Below, piece after piece: positions 57,125 through 64,000 of a stretch of DNA of 64,000 nt (position 1 is its first letter; every line of letters starts with the position of its first letter). The position numbers and the translations under genes were made by a program. Origin of the DNA: Ministeria vibrans ATCC 50519. Lineage: Eukaryota; Opisthokonta; Filasterea. The DNA lies in contig CALSCP010000216.1 of the NCBI GenBank assembly GCA_943704425.1, forward strand, positions 69,033 through 133,032, written 5' to 3'. Under the pieces are notes generated by a model. The model was given only the letters and a program-made list of their open reading frames with translations, was not told the DNA's origin and did not search any database.

Positions 57125-58984
57125 ATGAATCTTATTCTTTTGATCATTTCCACAGCCCTGATCTTTGGCATCCCTGGGGTGCTGGGGAATGACAGCGCTC
57201 TGAAATCGTGCGACCTTGTCATTGACGACGACAAGCGCTCCTCCCATTTCCGTTTTCCATCTGCTGTTCATTTGGGTGGGTTTAACATGGAGTTTTCTCT
57301 GTGTGGTCAAACGTCGTGCGGACCGGGTGTATTGGTAAGGGATAATTTTAAATGGAGAGGCGTTTCGTCTTTTCTTCGTCTTATTCTTCACCTCCCTAGC
57401 TGTGCCACAAAGGCACACCGTTGCTGTCCCCAGGTTCCGCCCCACTCTCGTGGAAGCGTTCTCACTATCCTCATGCCGTTGAAACTCACAGGTGCACACA
57501 AAAGTTTCACAAGACAAGAGTTTTAAAAAAACAATTATTTACTTCTTATTTACTCTCCATTCTCGTGTAGCTCCGACGGGGTTCATCTCGAGCTTGTGTG
57601 CGGTCGCCAAACAAACATCACCAAATCAGCTCGCCGCATCCGCATTGTTTTACCGGCTATGTGCTCCGAGCCGACGCTTGGGGAGCCTTGCATCTTCATT
57701 GGACCGACAGGGAATGTTTACGACTTCTCTTCGCTGGAGAATTCCTCTGGCTATTCGGCAAAGGATCCCAGCGGGTACACGTACTACTACAACTTTTGTG
57801 CGGGTGTAGTACAGGGGTCAGGTAGTCTCAGTTGCGGAACGGGCACTGCTGTTTGCCAGGGAGACGAGACTCTAACAAACTATTATAGTTGCGGTACCGT
57901 CAGTTCAGCAATTTACGCTGAGGTCCAGGGGGGTGTTGATGTCATTTACACTGGGGGTCCTGATGCACGGCAATCCAAAGCACATTTGCTGTGCGATAAA
58001 GAGGCTAGTGTACCTGTGATGACAACTCAAGGAGTCACAACTCAACAGAATGTGGACATCACGGTGCGGACACGCTGTGCCTGCCCAAATGGCTGTGGTG
58101 CACCACCACCACCGCCTCCCCCACAACCATCGGACTTCCCTTGCCTCTACACTGGTCCTTCTGGGAGCTTGTACAACCTCACGTCGGTCCAGTCGGCACT
58201 CGGCATCACGACCGTCTCGGCCAATGCGAACTACACATACAACTTCTGTGCGGGAGTCAAGCAGTGCGACAGAGGTCGCGAGTGTGCTCTGTGTCAAGAA
58301 CAGATTCAGAGCCCCGCAGGCGGTGTGTACTCGCTGGGCAGTCTAAATGCCTCATTGGTGACAGAAGAGAACGATGGACTCACTGTGGTGTACTTTGATG
58401 GTGATCAGAACCGTCGCTCGAGTGTGACTCTCTTTTGCGACGCAACAGTCACTGCTCAGCCGACTCTGACCTTCCACGGCGAGCAGTCGCCTATGGTGTA
58501 CTTTTTCAGCGTGCGCACGAAATGCGCGTGTGCCAAGAATGGCTGTGTAACTGCGGGGCCCGTGTGCCATTTTACAGGCCCCTCAGGACACTCCTACAAC
58601 TTCACCGCACTGCTTGATTCAGACACCGCGCTCAGTGTGTGGTCACCACAGGGTAACCTCTTCTCCTATGGCGCGTGCCATGGCGCCGGAGGCTCAGCCA
58701 AGTGTGGTGGTGGGGGAATATCTCGGTGCTCTACTGCCACCACTGCTGTGTGTGTTCAGCATTGGCGCACGTGTCAGTCGGCGGGCGATCTCTCCTCTGT
58801 GGTGTATCAAGAAACTGAGAAGGGTGTTGATGCGACGTATTTCAGCGACACCACTGGTCAAGGCACCCTTGTGCATCTGGTGTGTGGTCCCGACATGCAA
58901 CCCACGTCGCTGGCCTACCTCGGCCAAGTATCGTCGCATTTTACCGAGTTGTCGTTGAACACATCACTTGCATGCAAGACGTAA
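57125..58984 (+). CDS. Secreted protein with repeated MRH (mannose-6-phosphate-receptor homology)-like domains
   Basis: Exons: 57125-57334, 57400-57491, 57571-58984, giving 571 residues. A signal peptide is clear (MNLILLIISTALIFGIPGVL, then GNDS). The rest is cysteine-rich, with one partial N-terminal unit and three full repeats starting near PCIFIGPTGNVYDFSSL, PCLYTGPSGSLYNLTSV and VCHFTGPSGHSYNFTAL. Each shows the MRH pattern: YxFNxCAGV (YYYNFCAGVV, YTYNFCAGVK), a GVDVIYTGG or LTVVYFDGD segment, HLLCD/TLFCD, and a closing TRCACPNGC/TKCACAKNGC. A Pro8-like linker separates repeats 1 and 2. There is no membrane helix or KDEL-like end, so it is probably soluble and secreted or lysosomal. MRH domains bind N-glycans; whether the key Gln/Arg/Glu/Tyr residues are kept cannot be settled by eye. 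A related beta-sandwich fold is the alternative. Confidence 0.65.
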
Positions 58985-59179
58985 AAATACATACGGCACT
59001 CCTCATTCCGGCGCATCATGACGCACGACGAGGAACTGTCCATCGTTGGCGCACTTCGCTAGAGAATCGGTACCGGTACTATGCAGCAACATCCAGTCCG
59101 CCGTGAAGACAAGGCGGAACGCTACGAGTGCACGATTTAGATACAGACTTCAGAAAGACTTCATACAGACTGTATACTC
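58985..59179. other. 3' flank of the MRH-like gene
   Basis: About 195 bases of mixed composition following the TAA at 58982. No gene is supported here. It presumably holds the 3' ends of two convergent transcripts if the adjacent minus-strand frame is real. Confidence 0.4.
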
Positions 59180-59562
59180 TCACGCAGTTCCCTGGACAAC
59201 ACGCGCGACCGTCGCCCAGTTCAGCGCGCCGTTGGCAAAAACCGTTGGCTTCGTGCTCCAAAGCACGTGCTCCATTGCCATAGAGAATATCGTTCCGCGC
59301 CACGTGTCCACAGATATAGCCTCTGTGTCGGTCAGTGAAGAACCGATAAACTGATACGAGTCACGGTGGAAGGCATCGCGCCACTTTTCGTCAACACATG
59401 CTGAAGCCAGGTCCACGTGGACTGAGACTTGTGTATGCGTCGATGAATCGGATTCAAGCACTCGGCCGACATCGCACGCATCCTCAATGAGGAGAAGATG
59501 GTGCCAGCGCGACTTGAGTGTCAAATCGTGGGAGAAAGGGGGGGGAGAACTCGCGAGCCCAA
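59180..59562 (-). pseudogene. Possible TEN1-like OB-fold reading frame with a frame break
   Basis: On the minus strand a frame runs from an acceptor-like CTCAG at 59563 to the TGA at 59180. It starts LGSRVLPP, hits a C8 run (59538-59545) where the frame shifts, and continues DLTLKSRWHHLLLIEDA, THTQVSVHVDLASACVDEKW, DSYQFIGSSL. One extra C would join the two frames. Codon usage resembles coding DNA of this genome. The order GS-R-V, then HDLTLKSR, then a VDLAS strand, then YQFIGS recalls TEN1 of the CST telomere complex, but this is pattern memory, not a search. No start codon was found: an upstream GTAGGC donor near 59614 and a short leader frame are seen without ATG. It could be a pseudogene, a sequencing error in a homopolymer, or a chance frame. 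Confidence 0.3.
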
Positions 59563-59729
59563 CTGAGCCTCTTCCGCGAATTCGTCGTCTATGACCGTCG
59601 ACTTGCCTACCTGGAGTTTTGTGGGGACTTCGAGAGAGTGTAATAAAGATACAGAGTTGTGAAGTAGATTAATGTTTATTTTTATTATTATTATTATTAT
59701 TATTATCATTATTAGTTTAATGATTGGCA

Positions 59730-61772
59730 TCACATTGTGTTTGCAAACGGATCGACATTGCGACTGCGGAAGCTCTGATTCAGCGACGCCATCATGTTAA
59801 ACAGATCGGTTTTAGCCCCATCATGCCCACGACAACCGTCGACAATCACTAATTGGTACCAGTTTGAGAATGTGTGTGTGAGAGTCGTGTCTTTCAGCGC
59901 GACGTAGGGAATGGCAGTGTTGGGTTGACTATGGTCTTTCAGCCATGTCTTGGCCTTGCCAATGATCACTTTCATCTCATTGTCGTTGATCTGCAAGGTA
60001 AATTTTGATGCCTTTGATTGCGAATTTTGAGCACTGAAAGCAAAATCTTCCAAATAAGGCTCGTACAGCACTTGAATATCGGTTGCGTATTCAGCGTTGA
60101 ATTCTCGCAGCTTCTGACTGAACTCTTCCACATTGGCCTCGGCCATCTTCAAAAGACGAGCGGGAATATCACCGCGGACTGTGTAGTTGAGCATGCAAAA
60201 CCTTTTGAAAAACGCCCTCAAAGTGGAATCCCAGAAAGGATACTCTAATTGCTCCTCCTGGAAATTGTTCATATAGCAAGCAACAATCTGTTCGGTTTCA
60301 GGAAGGGACTCTCCTTCAAAATCCGCATCTGACTCGTGGTTCTTGTGAGCGAATTTCTTCGGGTCTACCACAAAGTCAGCTGCAGACACCATGCGGGTCA
60401 TATGAACCGCTTTCCCATCATCAGTAGAAAGAGTGTGGGGGGTCCAATCAAACGCGCCTTGATCCGGAACTCCTTTTAAGTGGATATGAAGACAATATTC
60501 TCCGTTTAGGTCTGGCTGTTTCTCGACCCCTTTCACAGAAATTCGCAAGAAGAGTTGAATTGGATGGCCACCACCTTGTTCGTTCAGAGAAGATTTGAAG
60601 TCCTGGATATCGCATTTAGCATCCCACTGTGTCTTCAAAATGCGTGTCAGTTTAGCTTCAACACTCGTATCTGTTTTCCCTCGTGCGCCAATCCAAAGCA
60701 CTGAACCGTCGTCATTTCTCGAGCACGTCTTCAGAGCCGCCAGATACAGAAGAGGGAGGCTTTCGTTGTTAATAAATCGAAAATAATTGGTCTCTGGAGG
60801 CGAACCCAAGAAAACAAAGTCCGGATTCGCAATAATAATATTGGGATCATCACAGTCCACAATTTCGCGCGCAATCCCATTCAAATGGTCGTAAGTCTCA
60901 TCAGAGAGGGAGTTCAAGAATGCCCAGGCAGGAAGAAAAAACCCTCCTACTGCAATTTCATTCGATGCACATGAGGATTGAATTGTGATGGAGGAACTCG
61001 AGCTAGAAAGCTTGTCTTCCAAGTTCAAGTCGGAAGACTTTAATTTGAGTAATTCTTGCACAAGACCACCAGAGAAGCAAGAGTCGGAGATAATAATAAG
61101 GTGCTTATTTTTCATGCCATTTATGCTATCTGCCCAGGAGTCAATGAGTGAGTGTACATCCATTCTCTTAGGGCAGCCATTTGATGAGAGGATGGAATTG
61201 GAACCAGGAAACACCCACGCGCCGGCATTGTAGGCTCCGTGGCCAAAATACGCAACAAACTGAATGTCAAAGTTTGGGTCAGGACCTGCCAATGCGCTTG
61301 ACTGTATAATCTGCAAAATCGATATTTGCCGACCAGGTTCAATGTCATTAATCTTGAAATCCATTTCAACTGATCCAGCCTGGGGTTTGAGGTTGAATCT
61401 CTCCTTCAGCTCTTTAGAATGTTCCACTAATGTCTTGTAAACCTTTTCGAAGTCCCTCATTATATTAGTATTGTCCAACTGGAAAAAATCGTCAGGAATT
61501 CTCCCACCATTCTGTTTAACCGAAGCGCGAAGGGTTTTCAAGGTGGCGCGCACTGGCAGCGCGACTCTGTTGGATCGGCAAATGTTTTTAAAGTCGTTCC
61601 AGTTGTCTTCAGTTACGACTTTGACCATATCAGGAGAACGCCACCCTTCACTGCGATATTTCTCGCCTATCTCCAATTTTAATTGTATGAAGTGTTTCGA
61701 AACAATGCTCTCCATGGTATCCATTAATCCAGGCAAGGCAGCGAACCACAAAGCCACGTTCAATTTTGACAT
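59730..61772 (-). CDS. Caspase-like (C14-fold) cysteine peptidase, intronless
   Basis: Single-exon frame of 680 residues. The His of the catalytic dyad is in VAYFGHGAYNAG (about residue 180) and the Cys in HLIIISDSCFSGGLV (about 231), with the spacing and strand-helix pattern of clan CD caspase-like folds. The downstream SSCASNEIAVGGFF segment also fits. About 150 residues precede the dyad and over 440 follow, without a recognised domain (short patterns such as YCLHIHLKGVPDQGAFDW and YPFWDSTLRAFFKRFC). There is no signal peptide or membrane helix. The gene is clearly AT-richer, with more A/T-ending codons than its neighbours, and lacks introns, unlike most genes here. A pyrimidine tract ending in CCAG abuts the ATG, so a 5'UTR intron may exist. 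Not a typical metacaspase; substrate and role unknown. Confidence 0.75.
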   Translation of the reverse strand: MSKLNVALWFAALPGLMDTMESIVSKHFIQLKLEIGEKYRSEGWRSPDMVKVVTEDNWNDFKNICRSNRVALPVRATLKTLRASVKQNGGRIPDDFFQLDNTNIMRDFEKVYKTLVEHSKELKERFNLKPQAGSVEMDFKINDIEPGRQISILQIIQSSALAGPDPNFDIQFVAYFGHGAYNAGAWVFPGSNSILSSNGCPKRMDVHSLIDSWADSINGMKNKHLIIISDSCFSGGLVQELLKLKSSDLNLEDKLSSSSSSITIQSSCASNEIAVGGFFLPAWAFLNSLSDETYDHLNGIAREIVDCDDPNIIIANPDFVFLGSPPETNYFRFINNESLPLLYLAALKTCSRNDDGSVLWIGARGKTDTSVEAKLTRILKTQWDAKCDIQDFKSSLNEQGGGHPIQLFLRISVKGVEKQPDLNGEYCLHIHLKGVPDQGAFDWTPHTLSTDDGKAVHMTRMVSAADFVVDPKKFAHKNHESDADFEGESLPETEQIVACYMNNFQEEQLEYPFWDSTLRAFFKRFCMLNYTVRGDIPARLLKMAEANVEEFSQKLREFNAEYATDIQVLYEPYLEDFAFSAQNSQSKASKFTLQINDNEMKVIIGKAKTWLKDHSQPNTAIPYVALKDTTLTHTFSNWYQLVIVDGCRGHDGAKTDLFNMMASLNQSFRSRNVDPFANTM

Positions 61773-61926
61773 CTGGAAAAAAAAACATAAGAAAAGAAAT
61801 TGAGAGAAAAATGTTTATTCAAATGTAGAGTACGATAAAGAAAAGCCCGTTTGTTTGTTGCTGATAAGAATGCAAGAGGCCGATCAGAGAAGCACAAAAA
61901 AGAACGCTCTACTCCGTAGCTCTCGC

Positions 61927-62060
61927 GCAAAATTCCCGGCCTATGCCACCCTGCCATTCATATACCCACATCCCAAACACAATATACGGCCCATTACCCA
62001 TGGGCCATGTATTCACTATTCATGCGATACCTGAATATACGGCGATTATCTGTTTTTCGG
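61927..62060. repeat. Diverged direct repeat, copy A
   Basis: Starts GCAAAAT and contains CGGCCTATGCCACCCTGCC and, near its end, GGCGATTATCTGTTTTTCG. It aligns along most of its length to copy B at 62109-62220, with many C/T and G/A differences and small indels; copy A is the AT-richer one. Confidence 0.65.
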
Positions 62061-62108
62061 AGAGAGAAAAAAAGAAAGAAAAAAGAAAAAAGCGAGGACA
62101 GCCAAACT

Positions 62109-62220
62109 GCAAAATCCACGGCCTGTGCCACCTTGCCGTCACCACAGCCATCACCCAAACACCGTACACAACCCCTGGGACCATGCGGCACCCGAAAACA
62201 TGGCGAATTCATATTTTTCG
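62109..62220. repeat. Diverged direct repeat, copy B
   Basis: Starts GCAAAAT and contains CGGCCTGTGCCACCTTGCC and, near its end, GGCGAATTCATATTTTTCG. Same orientation as copy A, about 50 bases downstream of it. No coding capacity was recognised. Confidence 0.65.
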
Positions 62221-63085
62221 TTTTTTGTTTGCAGTCACGAAGCAATAGATCCCGGGTCATGACAGTCATAGCCACCCCCCCCGCAAATAAACACATGTAC
62301 ACCCTGATACCGATGGTGCTTACTTTGAGTGTTGAGAAGCGCAGCTTTTTCCAAGCGACGAGGAAAGGTGATTTTTACAGTTTTCTCTTTCGCAAATGAA
62401 AGAAAAAAACTGAAATTGGGATAACTTCGCGGAGCTCCGTCGACAAAGTTTTGTTAAACACTTCTCTTTTTTCTTTTAAGAGCTGAGAAGTGAGAGGGGC
62501 AGTTAGTCGAGTTAGACGTGGAAAAAAAGCTTAAAGCAAGGAGAGAAGGAAAATAGAAAAGGGGGAGAAAAGATGATAGAAGAAGAATACAACACATATT
62601 AATTTTTTATTCATGGATAAAAAAAACAATAATAATCATGCTTCACATGAATGAAATTCTTTCGATTTTCATACTTGTGATGAATTTTCTTAATTTTTCA
62701 TCACCAAAATGATTCCAAAGTTTATTTCAATGTCGAAGTTGCTTATCCTATTTGCTTTTCCTAGTAAACTAATTTAGTTTAATGAGTTATCTTAATGACT
62801 TATTTCTAAAAACTCATTTATTCCTATAAGTTTACTAAAACTGAGACAACCGGGTATCTCATTTAAAATTAAATTTAGTCATTCTAATGGAATTTAACTC
62901 TAGTTTACTTGGTTTACTTAATATTTTCTTCTTTTTAATTTTTATTTCTTACCCAATAATTAAACTTCTTTTGGTATTGTTCTTTGTTTTGATTTTTTTG
63001 GTAGAGCCAGGCCAGCGTAGCGCGCCCTCCCAGCGCTCGCGGTCGTCTCTCCGCCCCCTCCCCCGATCTATAATGTCAGGACAAC

Positions 63086-64000
63086 ATGTCCGCGCGGCGC
63101 TCCGCCACTGCTCTGCACTCCGCAGTCTCTGTCGCTCCATCGGTTGTCCAGACCACCGGTGGATTGAGGACGGTGACGACGGCTGCGGGCGGAGTGGCGG
63201 AAATGACTGCAACATCAACGACAAACTCAGCCGAATCTGATGTGGCCTCGACTGCGGTCAGTGTTCCTGTAAAACCGCCGGCACTGCAACTGCGCCCTAG
63301 ACGTGCACGGCGGCCTCCGAATCTCTATGCCGACATGGTACCCTCGGTCGACGACGACGAAGTGGAGCTGGTGAAGCAACCTACTAAGTCCTCAGTCCGC
63401 ATCGCAAACATGGCCACAAACAAAGCGATAAAACTGTTTGTCGCGTCTGCGATTGCCCGTGAAGCGGACATGGCAGGGAAGAGGCAGCTGGTTTCATCCG
63501 ACCGAACTCTACGGGGTAACACCACAAGGTTGCTCTGTCGCGCTGCGGAAGGGACAGGCTTCATCGACAATAACCTACCAAACACGACGACCGCAACCAT
63601 TAGTGTCGCGCAAGCCTATCTCACTAACAAGCTCATCAACGACACCCGGATCCCGTCTAACCCAAGACCTACGCCACGACAGCGTGCGGGGTCGGCGGAT
63701 GGGACAGGCATAATCCCAATCAGCAACGAGGTTGTCGACGCGCTCACAAGTCTCTACGGGGTAGCACACCCGGACCTACGAAGGATAATAGACGCGACCG
63801 CAGCGAAACAGCAGCACCATCACTGGCACTACAACTTACACCACAGAGAACTGTGTAAGATCATTCTGAGGAGCAAACGACTGGGTGACGAGCGGGAGTC
63901 GCCAGCGCTGATGGTGCACGCAATCAAGGGAGTGGTCGCTTGGCTCGAGCATCGACACGTACTCGATCGCATCCTGTGTGTGAAGATTGTCAAACAGAAC
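63086..64000 (+). CDS. Unrecognised open frame running off the right edge, possible mobile-element protein
   Basis: From ATG 63086 the frame stays open for 305 codons to the last base, with no stop in the window. The start is Ala/Ser/Thr-rich (MSARRSATALHSAVSVAP) and is followed by a basic Pro segment (LRPRRARRPPNLYADMV). A more ordered part follows (VRIANMATNKAIKLFVASAI, VSVAQAYL-like ISVAQAYLTNKLIND), then a His-rich stretch (QQHHHWHYNLHHRELC). Codon choice differs from neighbouring genes (frequent CTA, AGG, ATA). It begins about 80 bases inside an abrupt AT-to-GC boundary. I recognise no conserved motif: no reverse transcriptase, integrase or zinc knuckle is visible in this part. It may be the first part of a transposon protein or an ordinary gene. 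Confidence 0.45.
   Translation, partial: MSARRSATALHSAVSVAPSVVQTTGGLRTVTTAAGGVAEMTATSTTNSAESDVASTAVSVPVKPPALQLRPRRARRPPNLYADMVPSVDDDEVELVKQPTKSSVRIANMATNKAIKLFVASAIAREADMAGKRQLVSSDRTLRGNTTRLLCRAAEGTGFIDNNLPNTTTATISVAQAYLTNKLINDTRIPSNPRPTPRQRAGSADGTGIIPISNEVVDALTSLYGVAHPDLRRIIDATAAKQQHHHWHYNLHHRELCKIILRSKRLGDERESPALMVHAIKGVVAWLEHRHVLDRILCVKIVKQN

Larger units (their letters stand above)
61773..63085. other. AT-rich intergenic tract with diverged repeats
   Basis: 1.3 kb without a supported gene. It holds a diverged direct repeat (61927-62060 and 62109-62220), a purine-rich stretch (62060-62095), and about 400 bases of very high A+T content (62580-63003) with several related TAGTTTACT/AGTAAACTA words. 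At 63003-63005 composition switches abruptly to GC-rich, directly after TTTTTTGGTAG, which looks like a splice acceptor or an insertion boundary. Confidence 0.6.

Overview
The window is nuclear DNA of a unicellular eukaryote. It is gene-dense (21 gene calls in 64 kb) and has GC-rich exons. Short spliceosomal introns are AT-rich or made of microsatellite, and intergenic DNA is AT-rich. Splice sites were placed by eye from GT-AG signals, phase agreement and remembered family alignments; almost every model closes in frame at close to the usual family length. The gene set suggests Amorphea, possibly a holozoan relative, but no marker fixes the taxon: a class I PI3K with a Ras-binding domain, a tyrosine kinase with the HRDLAARN motif, a KPC1/KPC2 pair, a Sec-containing selenophosphate synthetase, and a giant receptor with a cohesin-like and bacterial Ig-like ectodomain.

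Layout, left to right. 1-4043 (-) is a class I PI3K cut by the left edge before its kinase domain. 4360-5938 (+) is selenophosphate synthetase with an in-frame TGA read as selenocysteine. 6.9-20.4 kb holds RNF123/KPC1 (+), UBAC1/KPC2 (-), the SUMO ligase NSE2 (+), CSTF1 (-), PRPF19 (-) and ataxin-3 (-). Five of these six act in ubiquitin or SUMO chemistry, and the two KPC subunits lie tail to tail 110 bp apart. A 613-bp run of N separates PRPF19 from ataxin-3.

20.7-35.8 kb (-) is a predicted 4,888-residue single-pass receptor: bacterial Ig-like, cohesin-like, dockerin-like, TNFR-like, EGF and sushi modules, one membrane helix, and about 1,600 cytosolic residues with FN3-like repeats. A cytosolic tyrosine kinase is divergently transcribed from 36,325. 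DCAF4 (38.7-40.0 kb, +) and a collagen-like glycine-rich protein with two PH domains (40.3-45.9 kb, -) follow.

46.1-58.9 kb is mostly housekeeping: acylaminoacyl-peptidase (-), archease (-), a cytochrome-b5 front-end desaturase (-), succinyl-CoA ligase alpha (+) and a RAP-like protein (+), followed by a secreted protein with MRH-like repeats (+).

59-64 kb is different in character: a possible TEN1-like reading frame with a frame break, an intronless AT-richer caspase-like gene, a diverged direct repeat, an AT-rich tract, and an abrupt switch to a GC-rich unrecognised frame running off the right edge. This end looks like accessory or mobile DNA.
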